Assembly (NCBI GenBank): GCA_026874595.1
Contig: CM049308.1
Coordinates: forward strand, 24,702,367-24,766,366
Source: Sipunculus nudus
Taxonomy: Eukaryota; Annelida; Sipuncula; Golfingiida; Sipunculidae
Direction of reading: 5' to 3'
DNA: 64,000 bases
Shown: one piece after another, positions 8,642-18,028 of the stretch
Layout of the letters: the number at the start of each line of letters is the position of its first letter
Numbering within the stretch: position 1 is the first letter of the stretch
Notes under the pieces: generated by a model
The model's database searches: none
Seen by the model: only the letters and a program-made list of their open reading frames with translations
Told to the model about the DNA's origin: nothing
Program-made: the position numbers and the translations under genes

Positions 8642-11099
8642 CTGCAATTATACACAAGAACTCTTTTAGAGAGTCACTGTAATTATACGCAGGAATTCTG
8701 TGCGAGGCTGACTGCAGTTATACGCATGAATTCTGTAAATGGCTTACTGCAATTATACGCATGAATTCTGTGAGAGGGTCATTACAAGTATACGAATGAT
8801 CCTGGGAGAAGCTCCCTAGAAGTACACTTAGGAATTATATGCAAATTCTAATTCAATTATATATCATACCTTATATTTTATAATATTGTGTCTACATCAT
8901 TGTAATGAGCCATAAAAAAAGAGATAATTTAAGAAAATTTGGACACGAAATTATAATTTAAGTGTCTGCTTGTTCTCAATGGACACTTCAATGAGACCTC
9001 ATTATTTTCTTTTTCTTTTTGCACATTGATAATACTGAGAGGACACATACCCAACCAGTCAGTCCTCTTTGTCACAGGTACAATGATATATGCATGAAAT
9101 GTTTCATGTATAATGTATATTCTCGTGGCAATAAAATGAATGAATTGAATTGAATTGAATCAAGGTGACTGGTCACAGGCAAAACAGCCTCAAATCACAG
9201 CTGCTGATTGGATGGTGTCATGTCAACACTCTAAAAATATAACCAGCCAAAACAAACATGGCTACTCATGCAGGGACATTTCTGAACATTCAGATCATTA
9301 TTCTAAAGTTAAGAGAAACATAAACCTTTGAGAAAACTATCTCAAAATAAACAGGTGGACACAAGATGCTGGAATGGAGCATACAGTGAATGACTTAATT
9401 GGACCCATATACAATATAAAACAGACCCATCATGATGAATTTGCTAGAGAATTGACCTAACCATGAACTCAGTGTGAACTTAATCGCATATTAATATAAT
9501 GAAGAATCATTGACAAACAAGGTGCGAGCAACCAATCAAGTTATTTATATAGCTTTGGCATTGTAAGCAGTCAATCACCTGGCAAACACAAAATTTGCAT
9601 AAACTGGGCGACTCTCCGAAAGGAAACACGTGCCCATGGTAGCAAGAGCTGCTTACAACATAATAATGACGTCCCAGGTCTATGACACATGACGTCGTAT
9701 TGAAAGACGTCATCGATTGGTATCGCCTGACCATTGTTTACTATAATGCAGTCATTATGAAATGTCTTACAATATTTTGGATTATTTGTCTCATACGAAT
9801 TACGTGCCAGATAAGACATTATTATACACCCGGTGGTCGGAGGAATGGCTCTTGCAACCTATAGCCAGAACTTTTTACACTGTCTCCTTTGTATAAAAAA
9901 TATCCCGGAAAACATGCCGACATGGGTACTGCTAGTATCTACAGCATACACGTGTTCTGTTTAAGAGAGTTCTGTCAGATTATGCAAAGTTTTGTTTTTG
10001 TCAGATTATTGACGCTTTACATTGTTTAAGGTCACCTGATTGGTTGCTCGTTATTCGAATGCTTATGATTATTCATTGAATGAATTTGCGATTAAGGTCG
10101 CATAGAGATCATGGATAGGTCAATTCAAGGTGATGACGTCAGTCAATGCGACTTCATATGCGACCGACCTTTGTGACGTCACTATTGTCTTATAAACTGC
10201 TGTCGCATCCATGCATAGACACAGAAAGCCTCCTGTGTAGGAGCGTTTTGTGGGCTCATCAGCACAATTAGGTCAAATGGGCGGAGCATAAGGGCTGTGG
10301 TGTATAGGTCAATGGTCTAATAATCAATTAAAATAATTACTATACTGTAACATTGGGATGAAATTGTTGGTATATACTGCAGTATGCTTAAGTAAAAAAA
10401 CTTAATTGAAATAAATACTGGTATATTGCAATTTATACTGCAAGATAAAGTCAGTGCAAAAACGGATGAAATTTTTGGTATATACTGTGATATATTAAAC
10501 GCAGACTCTTCGCGAATGAATCAGTCATAGAATATTTCTTAATAAGTATAACAAAAGATTACGATCCAAAAGACTGACCCTGTTGGCAAGCTAGAAGCAA
10601 GACTCTACGGACAAAACTAGGACTGGCATAAGCCTTTTGTCATCCAAGGTGAACACAAGGTTGTGGGTCCGCGTTCCGTTCTGACCGCCGTCTGCTCTCT
10701 CGACCCAGAAGTGAAGAGACACTGGTCATGGGCGGGAGGTGATCGTGGAAAGAATAACCCTCTTTCGCCTTTTTTTGGCTGCTTGTATTGTATGCTGGGG
10801 GGGGGGGGGGCAGGAAGACAAAATGTTAAGTCGGAGATGGGACTGACATCGCCGATTATATCAGACTTCAATGTAAACGTCATCCATGGCTAGTATTTCA
10901 GCCAGTACAGAACTTTCGGGCTCAGTTCCGTCTTAAGAAGTAAATAGGATTACGTTTAAGTTTCATATATTTATTGGGTTTACAGGTCTAGTTATCCAAA
11001 CCTTAAACTATATCATAATTTTTATACTGAAATTACTTGGAAGAAAATGATGCACACGTACCGGCAAGCAGCGCAGCAAGTACGATGACGAACTTCATA
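8466..11099 (-). CDS. Small secreted eight-cysteine protein, two exons (70 aa)
   Basis: Exon 1 (11099-11063, 37 nt) encodes Met-Lys followed by a ten-residue hydrophobic stretch and ends on phase 1 at a CCG|GTACGT donor. Exon 2 (8641-8466, 176 nt) starts at a TTGCAG acceptor. The join is in frame and completes a signal peptide of about 17 residues, probably cleaved after Ser-Gln. The mature part, about 53 residues, has eight cysteines spaced C-x7-C-x7-C-x5-C-x7-C-x5-CC-x9-C, which suggests four disulfides. It has a possible N-glycosylation site (NAT) near the C-terminus. A TATA box lies upstream and ATTAAA lies downstream at about 8345. The CC pair recalls WAP or knottin folds, but the spacing does not match a family I can name. 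An antimicrobial, inhibitor or signalling role would be a guess. Existence as a gene is fairly secure; function is unknown. Confidence 0.75.
8619..8793 (-). repeat. Five tandem 35-bp units carrying decoy splice acceptors
   Basis: Units 8619-8653, 8654-8688, 8689-8723, 8724-8758 and 8759-8793. The first unit is the beginning of exon 2 with its acceptor. The next three upstream units repeat the acceptor-like CAG (at spacing 35) and a coding-like stretch similar to Val-Ser-Leu-x-Gln-x-Ser-Cys. Use of any upstream acceptor leads within about ten codons to a stop, so only the proximal one gives the full protein. Confidence 0.85.
9004..9370. other. Right-arm-specific spacer within the Cys-rich gene intron
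   Basis: Has no counterpart in the left arm. It contains a short AATTG repeat run (9140-9160) and nothing else recognised. Confidence 0.5.
9371..10160. repeat. Dispersed repeat with partial palindrome
   Basis: 9371-9640 is the reverse complement of 1-258, and 9985-10130 is similar to 1-170 in direct orientation. The two halves therefore form an imperfect inverted repeat around 9650-9980. The whole unit 9690-10130 has a diverged copy at 48740-49130 in an intron of SAV1. I see no coding capacity and no clear terminal repeats. It is an unclassified repeat family. Confidence 0.7.
9667..10181. promoter_or_regulatory. Cluster of TGACGTCA-type (CRE/ATF) motifs
   Basis: Full TGACGTCA sites are at 10134-10141 and 10174-10181. 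Seven-of-eight matches are at 9667-9674, 9690-9697 and about 9705-9712. All lie in the intron of the secreted Cys-rich gene. Function is inferred from motif only. Confidence 0.4.
10200..11060. other. Remainder of Cys-rich gene intron
   Basis: Mostly unique sequence, with a G-run at about 10797-10810. Open frames around 10617-10893 on both strands depend on this low-complexity stretch and have no recognisable domain. Confidence 0.4.
11063..11099 (-). CDS. Secreted Cys-rich protein, exon 1 (signal peptide)
   Basis: ATG at 11099-11097, the last 37 nt before a GTACGT donor. It encodes Met-Lys-Phe and a run of Val, Ile, Leu and Ala, typical of a signal-peptide core. The exon lies about 70 bp downstream of the TATA box, a normal distance for a short 5' UTR. 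Confidence 0.75.
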
Positions 11100-11168
11100 T
11101 TGAAGAATCTCTTCTTGTTGTGTTCGGGCTACAAAGTTTTGGAATGTCCTGCTCAGCCGCCCCTCTTG

Positions 11169-11176
11169 TATATATA
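11169..11176 (-). promoter_or_regulatory. TATA box of the secreted Cys-rich gene
   Basis: TATATATA read on the minus strand within GCTATATATACAAG. A start site near 11140 would give a 5' UTR of about 40 nt before the ATG at 11099. A TATA box this well placed is usual for abundant tissue-specific secreted proteins. Confidence 0.65.
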
Positions 11177-11239
11177 GCAAAGTCCACCTTGGGAAAACAA
11201 CAGGTCTCTGAGAGAAAAAAAGCATATGGTTGCCACATC

Positions 11240-11973
11240 AATGCAACATCATCTTAAAATAGAATGGCAAAGACACTTTATTTGAGACGCCCTTTTGATT
11301 AAATCTCCTGACCTTTGATCTAGAATGGTAACAAGGTGTGGGAACTTAACCTTACGGACTATATATAAGATATTTGTGTATGTTAAAAATTCAATGCTAA
11401 TAGCAAGGGCCTCTGAATAATTTCCTTAATTGTTGCCGTGCGATCATTGTTAATTTTTAAGACATAAGTAGAAATACTATGTTTTTTAATTTCTCTTTAA
11501 AATTTGCAAATATAGCTCTCCCTGTTAAGTTCTTTTGCGCAGCTGGCCTTGTTTATAGAGTTGATCTTCCATTGTAAGGAAATAATGGACACATCTTTAT
11601 TTTATTACTGGCCTGTTAAATCCGAGATGTAAGCCAATATACCCATTTATATGGTAAGAGCAGGCTCTTTAATTATCTTTTGATTTATGTACACGGTATT
11701 AACAGATGCTCGTTTAAGGTGACAGTGTTAATTTTCACATTATTTATTTGCTGAAAGAAGGTGTTTAAATAAGTATAGGTATAAAGGATCTATAATTCAT
11801 GGATAATTATCAGAAATCACTACCGTTGTTTATTTTGGAACCTTTTCTTTATTCTCTTAATATCCATATGTTATAGACAGTTTGGGAACGTTAAAAGCTG
11901 GTCCTATAAATTTCGTGTGGGGTACAGGGGACCCCCTAACCTCCCTGTTTAATATGTATTATACATTTATTTA
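11240..11973. other. Upstream flank of the Cys-rich gene
   Basis: AT-rich single-copy-looking DNA. No gene or repeat was recognised. Confidence 0.4.
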
Positions 11974-11981
11974 CTGATTAA

Positions 11982-13774
11982 CAGGGCCTCCGAGAGGGGG
12001 GGGTTCAGCCGGTACATCGTACCGGGGCCCGGGGGCCGAAAAGGGGCCCGGGCTGGCGAAAAATTTCCAAGAAGGCATAAAAAAAGTTGGAAGTATGGAA
12101 GACTCATCTAAATTATTTATTTAAGTGACATATTGTTCTTAATTCGGATTCCAGAGTGCAAAGAAAGGGCCCGGCCGACCAGGATTTTCACTGGACCCTA
12201 TGCAATGCATGAACATTATATTTTTAACATGTATGTAAAGTGGGACCAATTGTTAAAGGGGACCCTATAGTGAATATATTGTCCAATAAAAAGCTTGTAA
12301 CTAAAAATAAGGAAAGACTTTCTTTTTTGCAATAACTTCTATATACATGTTTTGAATCAGGTAGGTCTGTGGGGCCCGGGCCACCAAGGAGTTGTATTCG
12401 GCCCGGGGACTATGTATATTTCATTTGTGGATGTGAGGTGGCCTTGGGAGGCCAAAGGATTTATCAGTCTAAAAATTACTTTAAATGACAATTTATTTTT
12501 GGGTTTGTGTGTATCTTTTTGTATGACTTTAATCATGCGGGACCGTTCAAAGGGGCTCGGGTCGGCCATAGTTTTCTGGAGAAGTTGGGCCTAAATACAT
12601 AAAATATGGAATATGCATAATTTGTTTTTAAGGGTTATTCTACTTTTAATCCAGAGTGATCGCTGCGAGGTTGGGGGGGGGGGGGGGTATCAAAGGGGGC
12701 CCGGCCTGGTGAAGGTGTCTTAATTAAGGCCCAATAAAAACTGAAAATAGGCCTATGGGGAGACTTTTATATATGAGTTATGTTTGAACAGGGTCTATAC
12801 ACGGGTTGACCCGTGAGAGTTCGAGAGGGCACGGCCGCCCGGAGCCTCGTGTTGACCAGAAATTCACTCTAGGGCCCGATAGTCTTTTTTTGTTACCTTA
12901 CGCATGTTTATAATGTTATTCAGGTCAGGAGGGTCTAAGTGGGCCATTTTAGTGGTCGCCTGTATAATTTTTGAATACACATGTTTACTATTATTGGTCC
13001 GATCATAGTAAAATAATATTCACAATCAGCAGTGATAATTTCTCTTTCAATGACCTTGCAATTAATGTATTCATTATAATTGTGTTTGCTTTCTTTGTAA
13101 TACCGATGTTGTCATCTGAATTCAGTTGCTTTGATTAAAAGGTTTATGAAAACTCCTAAACTACGCAATTGACGTTTCTGAGTTAAAACACATTCACAAG
13201 CGCCTGTGGTTTGGTTATTGTCTGCATGTCACCAAACGAAATATGAAAACGATTCCTAATGCCCATTATACAGAATTTATCCATATATGACCAGGAACCT
13301 TTTCCGAAAAAAAAATGCTAAAATTCACCACAAGTGGCTGCACCAGGGGTCCAATGATATCTGTATGGAAAGTTTTATCGGCTAGGTTATACCGCATGTT
13401 GCCTCGACTACATTTCCGTTTCTATTTCCTTAAAGCTATGATACATATTGAAATTTATATCCTCATTCCCATTAATTCCATATCCCCATCACCATGCAAC
13501 ATTTGGACAATCAAACTGCTCTGTTATTTAGATCCTTAGACTCTTTTGGACATTTTGTATTTCTTTTCTATTTTCTTATGCGGTGCTTTCAATCAAATGT
13601 TCTCAGTTACGTGTCACAAATAAGGCAACTTGTGCTCATCAGCTGCACAATAGGCAGTTGACCTATTGGTCACGTATAATTAATTTTAATATGTGCCAGG
13701 CATATTTTTAAATTTGATTTTCTCGGGTTTTTCATGACGTGTATTCCTAATTAAACCGTCTTTTCATAGTTTTT

Positions 13775-13810
<36 letters not shown>

Positions 13811-13811
13811 T

Positions 13812-13842
<31 letters not shown>

Positions 13843-13918
13843 TAATAATAGTGCTTGGAGGGGCAGGGGCCCGGCAACGTTTTTGTACCGCCTTAAAAGA
13901 ATCCTCTCGGAGGCCCTG
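11982..13918. mobile_element. hAT-family non-autonomous DNA transposon, 1.94 kb
   Basis: Perfect 16-bp terminal inverted repeats CAGGGCCTCCGAGAGG (11982-11997 and 13903-13918) are flanked by a perfect 8-bp target duplication CTGATTAA (11974-11981 and 13919-13926). This is diagnostic for hAT-type insertion. The interior repeatedly shows GGGCCCGG-like cores (near 12040, 12165, 12370, 12545, 12690, 12825) at about 130-200 bp intervals, and AT and AAT runs near 13780-13845. No transposase frame is present, so it depends on another element for movement. Confidence 0.92.
13779..13846. repeat. (TA)n and (AAT)n simple repeats
   Basis: TA run followed by about ten AAT units, inside the hAT element near its right end. 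Confidence 0.9.
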
Positions 13919-14469
13919 CTGATTAACCTTTTAAAAGGAATTTGTGGAAGAGGGAACCAACCCATTTTCGTAATTCAACTATTCTATCCTTACAGTCGCA
14001 TATCATTAGCAAGCATCTTGGGGGGTGTGCCTGTCAGATCTACAGATTGCTCAAGATTTAAACTAAAATAAAGTGAAGCGTTTTTAACCAGATTTGACGC
14101 TCGATGTGTGTTTTGGCCTTTATAATCATACTGATGAAACTGCATGTGTTAAGCGATACATACTTTGTCATAATCATCTACCACTGTGAAATGATTTATA
14201 GCTGTACTTGTAGAATTGATAAGCTGATCCACATTAATTTCCGACATTTGTTATGGATGGCTTTAATGTAATCATGCAGTCCTACAACTAACATATATCA
14301 ATCATATATGATAAATCTGTAAAATTACTTGGGTTATCTTTTGATAATAACATCATTTGAGATACACACAGTGGAAATATGCTAGTAGGTACAGAGTCAA
14401 ATGTGCTTCAGCTTATTATATAGGTATTTAACTCTTTTGACCAGGATATTGGTGTTGGTATCGGCAGAC

Positions 14470-15287
14470 GATGATGCTGATGATGATTGTATGTAACATT
14501 TTATATAACAGTCACACATATCATTAACTGTACCATGTTGGGTTGGAAAAGTGGCAAAATAACACTAGTGATGTGCTTTTCCCTTGAACACAAGTTACAC
14601 TATTGTATTGTAAGGAAGGTGGCCAAGTTCTGCCTAGTATATCTGTTGATCTCTGAGGAACACCTTTGGATTCATGTCTGTCGGAGCCAAGTTGCACATA
14701 ATTTACTGTTATATCTTTTTGTGTCAGTTTTATGTTGTACTCTAGTAGCTGGTGGTGCTTTTTCATATGCTCTTGTGTTGCTGGGCTTCTTGGTAGCCTG
14801 GCTATTTAGCAATATCTGCTGCTTCCTTCCATTGTGCTTTGAGATGTTTATAATTAGCTTTAGTGTGCCTTTCGAACCATATTCAATTGATAATAATGTT
14901 TATATGATGCCTAATACATGGAGACCAGATATTGCTTAAACTGTAACAATATCTAGTAGTTTGTCTTGACAAGCGAATACTTCTTGTTTTACTGAGGTGT
15001 TTAAAATATTAAATGATAATATTTCATCTACACAGATACCGTACTCCAGCTTGATATTAAGTATATGTTGTGTGCTTGGCACTGTCATGGCATAGTCATC
15101 CCTTGTTTCATGTTAAACGGTGGATTAACTCGCAGGAAATATAGAAACCCTAGTTATTAAATAATTATTTGTATATCTCAGAATAATTAAATCAGTCTCT
15201 CAGAAGATAAATATGCAATAATAATGCAGGAAAGTTAATCTGACTTTAATGAGGTTTCTGAAGGACTAAATTATGTTAGACAATGCT

Positions 15288-15355
<68 letters not shown>

Positions 15356-15680
15356 ATATACAATTATATATACATTCCATAAGAAAGCTCGCCGTGCTAA
15401 GTTTTATGGAAAACTTCCCAAGGCTAATGACATATAGGTATATGTTGATGAATATTATCCAGTATGTATTTGATTCAGCTGTTCACAATCCTTTATAGTG
15501 TTATATAGTAAGTAAATTCAAATCCTGAAATAAAAAAAAAGTCCCTGATGTTGGCTAATATGCAAATTATTTGCATGTGCTTGCAGACATTAATTTCCTA
15601 ACATATAAACCCTCAAGAAATGTATTGTGATTGATGATTGTGCGTTAGGCACGATTTTCTAAATGTCAGAAGGGTTAGAA
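14470..15680 (+). pseudogene. Duplicated fragment of RSPH4A: 3' end of exon 4 plus intron 4
   Basis: The plus strand here matches the minus strand of RSPH4A from about 31595 down to 30120. The match begins in exon 4 (GACGATGATGCTGATGATGA, then the donor region TGTATGTAACA). It continues through TCATTAACTGTACCATG, GTGGCCAAGTTCT and TTACTGTTATATCTT to the segment GGCAyGATTTTCTAAATGT. Identity is roughly 75-85 percent by eye. Sequence upstream of the exon 4 part does not match, so only about 25 nt of coding sequence is included. A TA microsatellite (15290-15363) interrupts it. Because exon sequence and the donor are included, the gene is the likely source and this copy is the derivative. Confidence 0.8.
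15290..15363. repeat. (TA)n microsatellite
   Basis: About 70 bp of TA with a few interruptions. Confidence 0.95.
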
Positions 15681-16785
15681 ATCTCCGGCTTTTATTTTGT
15701 GTCCAAATGGCGAGTGCCATTAGCGGTTTCAAAATTTTTGCAGGGTCAGGGTTTGATAAGCGCACCGAAATACGACAGGAAAGTACTCCGAAGACAGTCT
15801 GAGGGTGAAAATCTATTTGTTGAGAGAGTTTGGGTGCCCTTACAAGTAGGAGCCGAGAGAATGCCTTCGGAATGACCACACCCTCATCCTCAATTTACAA
15901 CAGGCTTCCTACCATGAACAGATAATGCCCTAACTCAAATTTGAAGTTCTTTCAAAAATCAGATATTGCTGACGTCTTTGGGTACCTCCGATAAACCATT
16001 CTGATAGGGTTGCACGCTCTTTGCAAAGTTTATTATTCATACTACCTATATCTGATAGTTTAGTCGGAGCTTTTATAGCAGTGTTAGATATCCGCGCAAC
16101 CTTTGATATAAGCTATATATGGCGCTAACAATAATGATCTACCTGAATAGCGCCGCCAGTTTTACTAAAAAAAATGCGAGTTGATTCTGGACAGCTGAGC
16201 GGTAAAACGCCTGGCCTTCTCCGCTGGCGATCCGGGTTCGATCCCGGGTGCTGCCATGAGAATGGGTTTTAGTGGCCCATCCAAGGTCGATGGTTCTCCC
16301 CGGGTTCTCCGGCTTCCTCCACCTCTCTCACTACGATCTTCAACTCTATCAGTGTCTTCTACCTTTGCCTTTAATATCTAACTGTAAAAAAACCCGACTG
16401 AATCTGTCAAACAATGTCGTTGCTGAGGGAGCCAGTGAGGGCCGGATTTTCCGAAGACCTGTGACTGGTTCGAGTGCCGACTTCACTTTCAGTCTTTCCG
16501 ATTTTGAAGTAAGATTCGAAATAATTCTTTAAAAAAACAGATATTGCTGACGTCTTTAGCTTACTCAGATAAACCATTCTGATAGGATTGCACCTTCTTT
16601 CAACAGTTTATTATTCATACCACCTATATCCTATAGTACAATCGGACCTCGATTCTGGGCAGTGTGAACATGTGTTACCATCCTACATACATAGGAAAAG
16701 TGTTGAATGTATTCATTTGGATTGTCAGTGACATTTTTTATTGGATACTGACATTGCAATTACTATGGAGAGAACTAGTTAATTA
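15370..16785 (+). repeat. Most complete copy of the composite repeat block
   Basis: Overlaps the end of the RSPH4A-derived part and continues through the 15680-15960 block (shared with 7165-7450), a CAGATATTGCTGACGTCTTT module, the SINE at 16188-16510, a second such module (16530-16650), and a segment equal to the reverse complement of 3540-3665. It is the reference for interpreting the two arms nearer the left end. Confidence 0.8.
16188..16510 (+). mobile_element. tRNA-derived SINE, full-length copy
   Basis: A box AGCTGAGCGGTA (16193-16204) and B box GGTTCGATCCC (16235-16245) are spaced as in tRNA genes. The body includes TCTCCCCGGGTTCTCCGGC and TATCTAACTGTAAAAAAACC, then TCGTTGCTGAGGGAGCCAGT. 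The tRNA-like part ends in GGGTGCTGCCA. It is flanked on both sides by copies of the CAGATATTG module. Confidence 0.8.
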
Positions 16786-16794
16786 CCTAGTTGC

Positions 16795-16833
16795 ATTTAA
16801 AAAAAGCACAATTTTACGTTGATATAGATGGTA
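16795..16833 (+). repeat. 39-bp exact direct repeat, copy 1
   Basis: ATTTAAAAAAAGCAC followed by AATTTTACGTTGATATAGAT and GGTA. It is identical to 17124-17162, which lies inside the adjacent hAT element, while this copy lies outside it. Confidence 0.9.
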
Positions 16834-16904
16834 CGTAAAATAATCGATTAATAATCGATCATCGGTTGATCATCGAATATGATTTACAACGGATCCTACC
16901 ACTA

Positions 16905-16931
16905 ATATATTATATATATATATATATTATA

Positions 16932-16969
<38 letters not shown>
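16905..16969. repeat. (TA)n microsatellite
   Basis: Interrupted TA run. Confidence 0.95.
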
Positions 16970-16971
<2 letters not shown>

Positions 16972-17070
16972 GTTTTCAAGATTTTAAGTATAGGTCCATC
17001 ACCTTATATTGTATAGCATTCATCTGGTACATTCTGGGTTTCGTCGTAGCTTATACTTTATTCAAAGCAC

Positions 17071-17738
17071 TAGAGGTGAGGACCGGACCAATTAGACCGT
17101 TACTCGATCAATACTTTTGTCATATTTAAAAAAAGCACAATTTTACGTTGATATAGATGGTATGTATTAGTAATATGACCAATTGGACCGGTGCAGTCCA
17201 CAAGTTCGGGCTTGACCAGACCGGCTTCATAAATTACTGGACCGCCTTCCTCTGGACCGGACCGGTCCTTCTGAAATTCAATGGTTTGTGAAATTGCCGA
17301 ATTTCTTTCATGTGAAGTTTCAACTTGAAGCCCTTGTTTTGAACAATGTGCTTGTGTGTGTAGGTAGTTTTGAGGAAAGAGTCCTTAACAACAATAATTA
17401 TATAGAACCAATGGAAATTTTGTTTCGAGCAATATGTTCCAGCTAGTTTAGACAGAATTTCAGGGTCTATAAATTGGGTTGGTGGGGTAAGCTGATTTAT
17501 TTACTTAATAACAATGAATATTTTTTTTTTTGCGTCAGCTTTATATTTTATTTTCATCTTGTATAATTTTATATATATCTATATATTTGAATAATTATTT
17601 TTTACTTGTTCTTAAACAAATTGACCGGACCGCTTGGAAAAGTCCACCCCGGTCCCTTTGTACCGGACCGCCTACAGCTCGAACCTGGACCAGGACCGGA
17701 CCTCTGTGATGGGGGACCCGGTACGCTCCGCGCCTCTA
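17071..17738. mobile_element. hAT (Ac-like) non-autonomous element, 668 bp
   Basis: Exact 8-bp target duplication CAAAGCAC at 17063-17070 and 17739-17746. The ends are TAGAGGTGAGGACCGGACC and, inverted, TAGAGGCGCGGAGCGTACC. TIRs starting TAGAG with an 8-bp duplication are typical of Ac-like hAT elements. ACCGGACC motifs recur near both ends (17090-17260 and 17625-17715), giving subterminal repeats. No transposase is present. Copy 2 of the 39-bp repeat is at 17124-17162. Confidence 0.9.
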
Positions 17739-17746
17739 CAAAGCAC

Positions 17747-18028
17747 AAGTGGCCATTCCCTGGTTGTTGTGTACCTGTTCCTCTAGTTCATGACGGCACG
17801 TCAGAAAATGGTAGTGACCCTCGCCATCTTGCTCGCAAGGAATTTCCTGGAAAAATTCCTATCAAAAGGACAAGTATTCATAAACTATACTGGTCAGTCC
17901 GTCACACTACTGAAAAGTTATATATTATAAAGATGTGGGAGCCGGACTTGAATGAAGCTAATCTAGCACAAGCTGTTCTATCCCTTTATACGCTTCGGAT
18001 TATATCATTCCATGCACTGTACAAATAG
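17747..18028 (+). pseudogene. Open-frame remnant, possible piggyBac-type C-terminus (weak)
   Basis: The frame that enters from the hAT element continues to 18028 with a peptide containing PRHLARKEFPGKIP and KRTSIHKLYWSVRH. The RHxxxxxFPxxIP order loosely recalls the end of piggyBac-like transposases just before their Cys-rich ribbon, but the cysteines are absent. The hAT inserted upstream of it. This is a suggestion only; it could be chance. Confidence 0.2.

Noticed and set aside
10617-10893. Open frames on both strands around the G-run
   Set aside because: They rely on the poly-G/poly-Pro stretch and show no family similarity or splice context.
16188-16262. Functional tRNA gene at the head of the SINE
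   Set aside because: A and B boxes are present, but the sequence continues into a SINE body and the same unit is repeated in the composite blocks.
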